The notes below the pieces were generated by a model. The model searched no databases and was not told the DNA's origin. It saw nothing but the letters and a program-made list of their open reading frames with translations. A DNA stretch of 40,595 nt from Rhodopirellula sp. GTDB taxonomy: Bacteria; Planctomycetota; Planctomycetia; Planctomycetales; Planctomycetaceae. Positions 9,747 through 17,771 of the stretch are shown piece by piece (the stretch's first letter is position 1; the number at the start of each line of letters is the position of its first letter). Position numbers and translations under genes: made by a program. The stretch covers positions 1 through 40,595 of the forward strand of contig JABMPE010000631.1 of assembly GCA_013203845.1 (NCBI GenBank). Direction: 5' to 3'.

Positions 9747-10757
9747 TTACCTGACGCGGACCAGCTTGATGATGCGACCAGACACGTTCCAGTCCTGAAC
9801 GTACAGGTTACCGTCCTTGTCCCAGTACGAACCGTGAGTGCCACTGAATATACCTTCAATCCACTTGTCCTGGGGGACGCCATGAGCACCTCGTGTGGCG
9901 AGGTTCTCGTTGTAGCCCAGCACAGCGACGATGGTGTTGGCCTTATCCAGAATCCAGACTCGCCCCTGCAGGTCAGGCACGGAAACGTAGTCTCCCTGCA
10001 CCGCCGCCGAGGTCGGCATCAGCAGGCCGGTGACCACTTCCTGGATGAAATTGCCGTCGAGGTCGTAATGAACCAGTCGTCCTTTCGGGGCGTGATTACG
10101 ATCACACACCAGCAGCCGCGGCGGGTCGTAGCGTGTATCCAGCGTCATGCCGTGCGCGGTGTTGAACTCCTTGAGACCGTTTCCTTTGGTCCCGAAGTGG
10201 CTCAGATACTTTCCCGTGCTGTCGAACTTGAAGATGTGATTACTCGCATAGCCATCGGCCAGGATGATGTCACCGTTGGCGAGAACCGTGATCGCCGTGG
10301 GACTCCACCTTGTCAGCTTCAGGCCCGATTCCGCTTCGGTGGGAATGCCCAGTGTCAACACGATGTCGCCAGTCTCCGAGTGAAACTTGATCCCCTCGCC
10401 GGCTACGTTGCGAGCCCCGTAAATGAACTCGTCGTCCCCTTCCGCGCGGATCTCCATGTCGTGAATATTCGAATGCTTGTCACCCAGAAACCGGCGAATC
10501 ACCTTCCCCTCGGGTGAGAAGACGAAGACCCCCAGACTGGAACTCGTATAGATGCTCCCCGCCTTGTCGACGACAACGCCGCCATGAGTGGCACCAAGAA
10601 CAGATTTACCATCGTCACCGAGCCCCCAACCCGGAACGGTGTCAAATGTCATGGCGCCACTGCCCATCCGAACCGGCTGCACGTTGTCCGCCGCCTGGGC
10701 TGAGAAAACAGGGCTCATCGAGACCGCAAGGGCGATACAAATCAAACTGCGTTTCAT
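9747..10757 (-). CDS. Secreted NHL-repeat beta-propeller protein
   Basis: A 336-residue protein with a clear Sec signal peptide (ALAVSMSPVFSAQA, cleavage near residue 22). The start is supported by AAGGAG at 10765-10770, seven bases upstream on the minus strand. Repeats of NHL/six-bladed propeller type cover most of the chain: GGVVVDKAGSIYTSSS, AITVLANGDIILADGYASN, HIFKFDSTGKYLSHFG and GSYWDKDGNLYVQDWN. It converges on gap across the terminator. Such propellers in planctomycetes are secreted or periplasmic, and an interaction role is likely, but the ligand is unknown. It may be a lactonase-like or peptidylglycine-lyase-like propeller; I see no catalytic set that would decide. It appears monocistronic. 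Confidence 0.88.
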   Translation of the reverse strand: MKRSLICIALAVSMSPVFSAQAADNVQPVRMGSGAMTFDTVPGWGLGDDGKSVLGATHGGVVVDKAGSIYTSSSLGVFVFSPEGKVIRRFLGDKHSNIHDMEIRAEGDDEFIYGARNVAGEGIKFHSETGDIVLTLGIPTEAESGLKLTRWSPTAITVLANGDIILADGYASNHIFKFDSTGKYLSHFGTKGNGLKEFNTAHGMTLDTRYDPPRLLVCDRNHAPKGRLVHYDLDGNFIQEVVTGLLMPTSAAVQGDYVSVPDLQGRVWILDKANTIVAVLGYNENLATRGAHGVPQDKWIEGIFSGTHGSYWDKDGNLYVQDWNVSGRIIKLVRVR

Positions 10758-10967
10758 CTTCTGACTCCTTAAGAAGTGCTGGGTGTCAATCGGTCGCTGA
10801 TCGTAACAGTCTCTGATGGTAAGAATTCATCACCGTCAGAGCGATCGAACGGGTCTGCTCCCCGGCACGCTACAACAACTCAGGATTCCAGCTCAAGCAA
10901 CCAACCGCCGTACGGCACAAACTCTTCGATCAGATGCATTGCTGTGACTCAGATGGTTTGCTGTGAC

Positions 10968-11096
10968 TCACTGATAAACCCGCACGTAATCGATCAGGAA
11001 TTTCTGAGGAAACGTCATCTTTGCGTTGGGAGCGCCAACGAAATGGCCGCCGACCGACAGATCCTGCGCCAGCAGAATGATCCAGAAAGTGAAAGC
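10968..11096 (-). pseudogene. C-terminal remnant of a glycosyl hydrolase family 16 enzyme
   Basis: On the minus strand about 42 codons ending at a TGA (10968-10970) read like the last strand pair of a GH16 laminarinase/agarase-type enzyme: a Phe-rich start, LSVGGHFVGAP, then FPQKFLIDYVRVYQ and stop. GH16 proteins characteristically end in VGGNxxG...FPQxMxVDYVRVYQ. The frame is closed upstream by a TAA near 11110, and the catalytic ExDxxE part is absent, so this is a fragment. It is far too short for an independent gene. A second short minus frame with the sequence FVPYGGWLLELES lies at about 10884-10935 and may be another remnant; I do not recognise it. Confidence 0.65.
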
Positions 11097-11581
11097 ACGC
11101 ACGCGAGACAGACGGCTGACTTATTGACATGAATTGGTTCCAGATAAATCAGGATGACTCTTGCGGCGAGTTCAAATAAGGCACACATCAATGCGGTCAG
11201 CGTGGAATCTCGAAGAGATTGTGTGACCGCCAGTCAGTCATAGCGATCGGCAACGGACGTTTTACGTACCATCGGTAGTCCACGCGTGGATGAAGTCCGA
11301 CTAAAATTCCAGTCGACTTGACCGGATCATCGTTTCCTCAGAACGTCTATCACGAAACGTGGAACCGGGTCCTCGTTCGGGTTGCTGTTATGAATGCCTT
11401 CTTCGCTTGAGGAGTGAGTGACGATGCAGCGTCTGAATCTTCGTTGACCTGTATCTGATCGGTAAATCATCCGTCGACTACGAATTGGAATGAACCCGAA
11501 TCTCAAGTGAGGAACCGATCGCTCACTGGAGATTCTCTTTGTTCATCCTCGAACCGTCTCTGTCAGAATCGAAGTCGCTCC
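11097..11581. other. Non-coding stretch before the serine hydrolase gene
   Basis: Nearly 500 bases with no recognisable protein on either strand. It presumably includes the promoter of the gene at 11582. A seven-codon open frame starting at an ATG near 11424 has a good ribosome site (GAGGAG) and ends at once. It could be a leader peptide, but nothing else supports that. Confidence 0.35.
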
Positions 11582-12739
11582 ATGAAACTAACGCATTTGC
11601 TCCCTGGACTTTTTGCCTCACTTGCGGTGCTGCATCCGCTCGCCGCAGAGACACCGCCATCTTCGTCGACCGTTCTGCAACCGTTTGTCGATAAGCACGA
11701 ACTGGCCGGTGCGGTTGCACTGGTCGCTGACAGGAACAAGGTGCTGTCGGTTGAAGCCGTTGGGTTTGCGGATATCGCCGCGGGCAAGCCCATGAAAACA
11801 GACTCGGTGTTCTGGATCGCGTCGCAGTCGAAAGGGATGACTGCAGCCGCCGTCATGATGCTCGTCGATGAAGGATTGATTTCGCTGAACGATCCGGTCG
11901 AAAAGTATCTGTCGGAATTTCACGGACAGATGGTGATCGCCGAGAAGGACAATGATCACGTGCTGCTCCGCAAGCCGTCGCACCCGATCACGATTCGCGA
12001 AGTGCTCAGCCACGTGAGCGGACTGCCGTTTCGATCGGAAATGGAACAACCAACGCTCGACGGACTACCGCTGGCAGCGGCTGTCCGAAGTTACGCGATG
12101 ACGCCGTTACAAACCGAACCCGGCACGCATTACCAGTACTCAAACGCCGGAATCAATACCGCGGCCCGGATCATCGAAGTGGTGACGGGGAAGACGTACG
12201 AAGACTTCATGGATGAGCGACTGTTCAAGCCGCTCGGAATGAAAGACACGACGTTCTGGCCGAATGCCGAACAGATTTCGCGGTTGGCCAAATCGTACAG
12301 GCCGAATGCCACAAAGGACGATCTGGTTGAGTTCCCGCTTGGCCAGTTGCTCCTGCCACTCGACGATCATTCGCGGCGTTTCCCCATGCCAGCCGGAGGC
12401 CTGTTTTCCACGGCGCACGATACGGCGTTGTTCTGTCAGATGCTCCTGAATGGTGGCGAGTTGAACGGACATCGGTATCTGAGCGAAGCTGCTTTCAAGG
12501 AACTGACCAGTCGCCAGACGCCGGACTCTATGCAGAACAGCTACGGACTCGGGTTAGCGGTCGGAGCTGACTGGTTCGGACACGGCGGTGCCCATGCCAC
12601 AAACATGGAAGTGCGTCCTGAAAAGGGACTCGTCATGATCTGGATGGTCCAGCACGGCGGTTTCCCCGGTGACGGTCGGAACGCACAAGGCGTCTTCAAG
12701 AACTGGGCGATTGAGCGATTTGGAAAGCAGACCGAGTGA
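11582..12739 (+). CDS. Secreted serine hydrolase, beta-lactamase/class C family
   Basis: A 385-residue protein of the beta-lactamase-like (Pfam PF00144) family, which includes class C beta-lactamases, D-aminopeptidases and esterases. The start at 11582 gives a good Sec signal peptide (LLPGLFASLAVLHPLAA). A GTG 25 codons upstream would put charged residues before it, so it is rejected. The catalytic Ser81-x-x-Lys84 lies in ASQSKGMTA. The second motif is Tyr186-Ser-Asn188 in YQYSNAG and the third is HGG (334-336), as in EstB-like esterases rather than the KTG of true beta-lactamases. Periplasmic or outer action on an ester, peptide or lactone is likely. Planctomycetes carry many such genes, often near PSCyt genes as here; antibiotic resistance should not be assumed. 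Confidence 0.9.
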   Translation: MKLTHLLPGLFASLAVLHPLAAETPPSSSTVLQPFVDKHELAGAVALVADRNKVLSVEAVGFADIAAGKPMKTDSVFWIASQSKGMTAAAVMMLVDEGLISLNDPVEKYLSEFHGQMVIAEKDNDHVLLRKPSHPITIREVLSHVSGLPFRSEMEQPTLDGLPLAAAVRSYAMTPLQTEPGTHYQYSNAGINTAARIIEVVTGKTYEDFMDERLFKPLGMKDTTFWPNAEQISRLAKSYRPNATKDDLVEFPLGQLLLPLDDHSRRFPMPAGGLFSTAHDTALFCQMLLNGGELNGHRYLSEAAFKELTSRQTPDSMQNSYGLGLAVGADWFGHGGAHATNMEVRPEKGLVMIWMVQHGGFPGDGRNAQGVFKNWAIERFGKQTE

Positions 12740-12830
12740 CTCGACAGTTCTGTGATCGAGTGCTCGCTGCATTTTCATAATCTACTCTCTTCAACGGGTC
12801 GGCTGCCCGCAACAACTGGATCTCGGGATT

Positions 12831-15788
12831 ATGGCAAAGAAGATCATCACGTCGTACGACGCCGCGTTTCCGACGATGGCCTGTGTCACGGTTCTATTGC
12901 TGACAGCGATGTCTGCGTCCGTGCAGGCGGCGGGCGATGACGACTTCTTTGAGAAGCAGGTGCGACCGCTGCTGGTCAGCCGGTGTTACAAGTGTCACAG
13001 CGGTGTGAAGACTAACGGCGGACTCGCTCTGGACAGTCGGTCCGGCTGGCAGAAAGGCGGCGAAAGCGGTCCGGCGATCGTGCCCGGCGAACCCGCTTCG
13101 AGTTTGTTGATCCAGGCCATCAACTATGACGCTCTGGAAATGCCGCCCAACGATGCTGGCGGAAAACTGAGCGACGCTGAGATTGCGATCCTCACGCAAT
13201 GGGTTAAGCAGGGAGCGGTGGACCCTCGCGAAGAGACCGTACGCCTGGGTGGGATGAGCAGCGAGACAGCCCGATCGTGGTGGGCGTTTCAGCCATTACC
13301 AAACATTGAACAGCCTGCGACGTCGCAACAGGTTGATCAATTCATCAATGCAGAGCTGATGAAACATTCACTCGAAGCCACTTCACCAGCGGATCGCCGA
13401 ACACTCATTCGCCGGGCCACGTACGATCTGACTGGTCTACCGCCGACACCGGACGAGGTCGACGACTTTGTGGCCGATCGTTCTGACGATGCTTTTGTGA
13501 AAGTGGTTGATCGGCTGTTGGAGTCGCCTCAGTACGGCGTCAAATGGGGGCGGCATTGGCTGGACGTCGTTCGGTATGCAGACACCGCGGGCGAGAACAC
13601 CGACCGGCCTTTGCCACACGCCTGGCGGTATCGCAACTGGGTCATGGACGCGATGAACCGCGACCTTCCCTTCGACCAGTTTGTGCGGTTGCAGCTTGCC
13701 GGTGACATTCTGCAGGCCGAAGCTCGAACTGCTGGCTCGGACCAGGGAATCATCGCCACAGGCTATCTGGCGATTGCGAGACGCTTCGGACACGACATCG
13801 ATAAAGACATCCATCTGATGCATGAGGACGTCATTGATAACGTCGGCAAGAACTTCCTGGGCCTCACTATCGGTTGTGCCCGGTGCCACGATCATAAATA
13901 CGACCCGTTGACTGCCGATGATTATTACGCGCTCTATGGGATTTTCAGCAGCACGCGTTTTTCGTTTCCCGGCTGCGAACCGAAAGGTCAACCACGAGAC
14001 CTCGTACCATTGTTACCGAAGTCTCAGATTGACGAGCTGACGAACGCGTGGCGTCAGCGGAATTCCAAAGCCGAAGCAGAAAAGAAACGCCGCGAAGAAT
14101 CTGCGGCCGCGCTGCGAACCCTCGTGAAAGAAGCCGAGACAAAAACATCCCGATTACTGGCCGAGGCCAAAGTGGCGGAAGGAGCATCCGTTTCGTTGGC
14201 CGATTCGAAGCAGATGTCGCTGGATCAGATCCCCGTCAAGAAGGGCGAGATTATTCAGTTGACAGTGTTGCCGAACGGCAGCCACGGCGCTGACACCACG
14301 CTGGTTGAATGGGAGATTACGGAATCCGGTGGCATGAACCGAAAATGGAACGTCGCCGACGTCATCCCCGATCTGGTCAAAGGCAATCCGTACAACTCTG
14401 ACGACGATTCGGCGTGGTGTTTTCTGGATGTGACCGACGGACCACAATTTCTCACCGACCGAAAAGAGGTCGTTTCAGGGCAAAGCGATCTCAACGCCTG
14501 GAGTCTCGGCGACACGCCATCTGTTCTGGTCAACCGTTCGGCGGAGCCTGTCGCTGTCTGGACCACGCTTCCGCCGCGTTCTTTCTTCGTGCATCCCGGC
14601 ATCAATCGAAACGTTGCTGTCGCGTGGGTCTGCCCGGCTGATATGACTGTCAGCGTAACCGGTCGAGTCGCTGACGCTCACCCTGCTGGCAGAGATGGCG
14701 TCGCGTTTCGATTCGAACATTTCGCCACTCCGGAAGCCGGTCGAGCGCTGGTTGAATTGGGAACGCTGCTGAATTCGTCGGAAGTGATTGTTGAACCCTC
14801 GCCGGTGATTCCCGTCGCTTACGCGGTTGTCGAAGGAACGATCGCTGATGCGCGTCTGCAGAAACGAGGCGATCCAGAACTGCTCGGCGATCCGGTTCCG
14901 CGACGCTGGTTGTCAATTCTTGGCGGCGACCCACTTCCGGAAAACGCTGGCAGCGGGCGTCAGCAGCTCGGCGACTGGATTGCGAAACATCCGCTGACCG
15001 CTCGCGTCATGGTCAACCGCATCTGGCAATGGCACTTTGGTCGAGGGCTCGTCGCCAGTCCGAATGACTTCGGTTCGCGAGGGCAGGTGCCGTCGCATCC
15101 GGAACTGCTGAACTGGCTGGCCGCTGCGTTCAAGGACAGCGGTTACAGCGTCAAGATGATGCACCGGTTGATGATGAACACCGCCGCTTATCGACGAAGC
15201 AGTACAGTTACCGAATCCTTGGCGACACACGACGCGGATAATCGATTTCTATCAAGGTTCGCACGACGTCGACTGAACGCCGAAGAGATTCGTGACAGCC
15301 TGCTGGCAGCCGGTGGCCACCTGGACCTGGAGCCTGCAGAAGCTCACCCGTTTCCGGCGGAGGCAACCTGGAACTTCACGCAACACAACCCATTTTCCGC
15401 GGTCTACACGACGAACAAACGCAGTGCATTTCTGATGGTCCAGCGGCAGCGTCGAGATCCCTATCTGGCACTGTTTGACGGAGCAGATCCCAACGCCAGC
15501 ACGGCTGTTCGGCAATTGACGACCGTTCCGACGCAGGCCTTATATTTCATGAACGCCCCGTTTTTTCATGATCAGGCGGCGAGTTTTGCGAAACGAGTAA
15601 CACAGTTAACCGACGATCGTGGCCGGGTGGGCCTCGCATTCCGCCTGTTGTACCAACGCCAGCCGACGCCATTCGAAAGCGACCAAGCGGTGCGTTTTCT
15701 CAACCAGTACCCCGGCAGCCCGGAAGAGAAATGGTCGGGTTACGCTCGCGTGCTGCTGGCAGCAAATGAATTCCTGTTTCTGGACTGA
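12831..15788 (+). CDS. PSD1 protein: PSCyt1 cytochrome, DUF1549 and DUF1553 domains
   Basis: A 985-residue protein typical of Planctomycetes. A signal peptide ends near residue 33. A PSCyt1 haem-binding domain follows with CYKCH (Cys52, Cys55, His56) and the LEMPPNDAGGKLS block. Next is DUF1549/PSCyt2 (about 160-370): RRATYDLTGLPPTPDEV, WGRHWLDVVRYADTAG and a second CARCHDHKYDP motif. A charged coiled-coil-like stretch (about 400-445) and a beta-rich middle domain follow. DUF1553/PSD1 closes the chain: LTARVMVNRIWQWHFG, FGSRGQ, SHPELLNWLA, RRLNAEEIRDSLL and VPTQALYFMNAPF. The DUF1501 gene starts four bases after the stop, which is the standard two-gene arrangement. The function is unproven; a role in polymer breakdown coupled to electron transfer is often proposed. 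Location is periplasmic. Confidence 0.95.
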   Translation: MAKKIITSYDAAFPTMACVTVLLLTAMSASVQAAGDDDFFEKQVRPLLVSRCYKCHSGVKTNGGLALDSRSGWQKGGESGPAIVPGEPASSLLIQAINYDALEMPPNDAGGKLSDAEIAILTQWVKQGAVDPREETVRLGGMSSETARSWWAFQPLPNIEQPATSQQVDQFINAELMKHSLEATSPADRRTLIRRATYDLTGLPPTPDEVDDFVADRSDDAFVKVVDRLLESPQYGVKWGRHWLDVVRYADTAGENTDRPLPHAWRYRNWVMDAMNRDLPFDQFVRLQLAGDILQAEARTAGSDQGIIATGYLAIARRFGHDIDKDIHLMHEDVIDNVGKNFLGLTIGCARCHDHKYDPLTADDYYALYGIFSSTRFSFPGCEPKGQPRDLVPLLPKSQIDELTNAWRQRNSKAEAEKKRREESAAALRTLVKEAETKTSRLLAEAKVAEGASVSLADSKQMSLDQIPVKKGEIIQLTVLPNGSHGADTTLVEWEITESGGMNRKWNVADVIPDLVKGNPYNSDDDSAWCFLDVTDGPQFLTDRKEVVSGQSDLNAWSLGDTPSVLVNRSAEPVAVWTTLPPRSFFVHPGINRNVAVAWVCPADMTVSVTGRVADAHPAGRDGVAFRFEHFATPEAGRALVELGTLLNSSEVIVEPSPVIPVAYAVVEGTIADARLQKRGDPELLGDPVPRRWLSILGGDPLPENAGSGRQQLGDWIAKHPLTARVMVNRIWQWHFGRGLVASPNDFGSRGQVPSHPELLNWLAAAFKDSGYSVKMMHRLMMNTAAYRRSSTVTESLATHDADNRFLSRFARRRLNAEEIRDSLLAAGGHLDLEPAEAHPFPAEATWNFTQHNPFSAVYTTNKRSAFLMVQRQRRDPYLALFDGADPNASTAVRQLTTVPTQALYFMNAPFFHDQAASFAKRVTQLTDDRGRVGLAFRLLYQRQPTPFESDQAVRFLNQYPGSPEEKWSGYARVLLAANEFLFLD

Positions 15789-15792
15789 CACG

Positions 15793-17187
15793 ATGCCAAA
15801 CAATCCAAAATCTCATCGACGTGGATTTCTGCAATCAAGCGTGGCCGGTTCGATGCTGCTGCCGGGAATCGTTCAGCAGTTGCTGGCTGACTCTGGCGAT
15901 CCGCTCGCCCAGCGTCAGCCGCACTTCCCGGCGAAAGCAAAGCGAGTGATCTTCCTGTTCATGACCGGCGGCGTTTCACACGTGGACACGCTGGATCCCA
16001 AGCCGGCACTCACGCGTGATCATGGCAAAGAGATCAAGGCCGACCATCCTGAAATCAAGGACCGCCCTGGGTACGAGCGCATTTATCTGAAGCGACCGCA
16101 GTGGGAGTTCTCGCCGCATGGCGAATGCGGAACAGAAATCAGCGCGCTGTTTCCGCATCTGGCCGAATGTGTCGACGACATCGCCCTGATTCGGTCAATG
16201 CACACGTCGCATTCGAATCACTACAACGCGACGCTCGGCATGCACACGGGCTCGTTCACATTCTCGCGACCGAGCCTGGGCTCGTGGGTAAGTTACGGAC
16301 TCGGCACGATGAATCGGAATCTTCCCGGCTTCGTCGTCATTGCGCCGCGCCAGACGTACGCGGGCACGCAGGTTTATGCCAGCGATTTCCTGCCGGGGGC
16401 TCATCAGGGCACTCTGGTGGTGCCTGGTGCGACACCGATCGCCAACGTGGCGTCCCGAATTCCTGAAGACCGTCAGAAGCTCGAACTGGCGACTCTGAGA
16501 TCACTCAACGCGAAGCATCTGGAATCCCGCGACGGAGACGGATTGCTGACCGCCCGCATGCGCTCCTTCGAAACGGCGTTTGGCATGCAGATGGCCGTGC
16601 CCGATGCCTTCGACCTTAACTCAGAATCCGACGAGACACTGCAAAGCTACGGGCTGCAGCGGGGTCAGACTGCGGGCTTTGGCTGGCAATGTCTTGCCGC
16701 ACGACGACTTGTCGAACGCGGGGTGAGATTTGTCGAACTCATCGACACCGGCTCGTCGGGCAACTGGGATGCTCATGGTGACATGATGTCGCACGTGGGC
16801 CTTGCAAAGAACGTCGATCAGCCGATCGCCGCGCTGCTGAAAGATCTCAAACGCAGTGGCCTGCTGGAAGACACGCTGGTTGTGTGGACGACCGAGTTCG
16901 GTCGCACGCCGTTTAACAACACGGCCGATGCCAAAGGCCGCGAGCATCATCCGTGGGCCTTCAGTTCCTGGCTCGCCGGCGCGGGAGTCAAACCGGGTAT
17001 CGTCCACGGAGCGACCGACGAACACGGACTGCGAGCGGTCGAGAAACCAGTCCACGTCCACGACTTCCAGGCAACGATCCTGCACCTGATGGGTTTCGAC
17101 CACGAACGACTCACCTACCGACATGCAGGACGCGATTACCGCCTGACCGATGTGGAAGGTCACGTCGTGTCGGACGTCCTCGCGTAG
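15793..17187 (+). CDS. DUF1501 family protein, partner of the PSD1 protein
   Basis: A 464-residue DUF1501 protein. The start at 15793 lies just after the PSD1 stop and gives the twin-arginine signal SHRRGFLQSS (Arg9-Arg10); longer readings run back inside the PSD1 gene and are rejected. Family blocks are VIFLFMTGGVSHVDTLDPKP, ALIRSMHTSHSNH, AARRLVERGVRFVELI, VVWTTEFGRTPFNN, GREHHPWAFSSWLAGAGVKPG and LMGFDHERLTYRHAGRD. It differs from the two other DUF1501 proteins in the window in carrying the YERIYLKRPQWEF-type insert and the GREHHPW motif, as seen in the PSD1-linked subfamily. Cotranscription with the PSD1 gene is almost certain. Tat export is expected; the enzymatic role is unknown. Confidence 0.95.
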   Translation: MPNNPKSHRRGFLQSSVAGSMLLPGIVQQLLADSGDPLAQRQPHFPAKAKRVIFLFMTGGVSHVDTLDPKPALTRDHGKEIKADHPEIKDRPGYERIYLKRPQWEFSPHGECGTEISALFPHLAECVDDIALIRSMHTSHSNHYNATLGMHTGSFTFSRPSLGSWVSYGLGTMNRNLPGFVVIAPRQTYAGTQVYASDFLPGAHQGTLVVPGATPIANVASRIPEDRQKLELATLRSLNAKHLESRDGDGLLTARMRSFETAFGMQMAVPDAFDLNSESDETLQSYGLQRGQTAGFGWQCLAARRLVERGVRFVELIDTGSSGNWDAHGDMMSHVGLAKNVDQPIAALLKDLKRSGLLEDTLVVWTTEFGRTPFNNTADAKGREHHPWAFSSWLAGAGVKPGIVHGATDEHGLRAVEKPVHVHDFQATILHLMGFDHERLTYRHAGRDYRLTDVEGHVVSDVLA

Positions 17188-17358
17188 AGACGAGGTTTGC
17201 CGACTTCACCACCGCTCCTTCCGAATCCTCAAAACAACGCGCGGGGCCAAAATCACCAGCCGTTTGCTGTCCATGTGCGGTCACTATCCACTGACGTTCC
17301 ATGCCTGCAACGTCTCGTAGCAACCTGTTGAGAATCGGCGAGTGTCTCAAATCGGAGT

Positions 17359-17549
17359 GTGCCACTGGCTCTGCCAGTGGCTGTCGAACGTGCTCGATTC
17401 GAGTCGCCAATGAATGAAACCAATCCGGAGCGGGTTGGAATCGTTGTGGCCAGTCTGAATCCTGGACCTGTAGGGCCAGATACATCAAGAATGGCCAGCG
17501 TAGATTCGTCTGAGCCGGGATCTTCGAGCACTGGCAACGCCAGTGGCAC
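17359..17549. repeat. 191-bp element with palindromic terminal inverted repeats
   Basis: The left end (17359-17379) starts GTGCCACTGGC and the right end (17529-17549) finishes GCCAGTGGCAC. The two 21-base ends are inverted copies matching at 19 positions. Each end is itself a hairpin: CCACTGGC/GCCAGTGG at 17362-17380 and CACTGGC/GCCAGTG at 17529-17545. The interior has no open frame of interest. It looks like a non-autonomous REP-pair or MITE-like unit; no target-site duplication is obvious. Confidence 0.6.
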
Positions 17550-17757
17550 ACCAGCGGGTGGCAATGTTTCTGGATGGCTGAATTGCCATCTGCAACCCGG
17601 ATTGCAGGCAATCAGGGCCACTCGCGAACGCGTGGTTGCCGCTGCAGGGACTGCAATTTCGCCGACCACTTGAATCAATCGCGTTGTTTCAGGACATTTC
17701 GAACCTTTCTTCTGCATTGAGCCTGAACGAGTGGCCAACACGCACCAATAGTTTTGC

Positions 17758-17765
17758 AGGGAAGG
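17758..17765 (+). promoter_or_regulatory. Ribosome binding site deciding a GTG start
   Basis: The sequence AGGGAAGG lies six bases before a GTG at 17772. It supports that GTG over the TTG at 17754, which has no ribosome site and would leave the purine block inside the gene. Confidence 0.7.
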
Positions 17766-17771
17766 CGTTTC

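Larger units (their letters stand above)
17188..17771. other. Repeat-rich non-coding gap
   Basis: Nearly 600 bases without a credible gene. The centre is the inverted-repeat element at 17359-17549. After it, 17560-17640 holds further short palindromic pieces (GGCAAT and ATTGCC pairs, and CGCGAACGCG). A minus-strand frame of 180 codons (17253-17795) spans the palindromes and reads as low-complexity proline- and threonine-rich sequence, which fits translated repeats rather than a protein. Confidence 0.5.

Noticed and set aside
11507..11581. Upstream GTG start for the serine hydrolase
   Set aside because: It would put a 25-residue polar extension ahead of a well-formed signal peptide.
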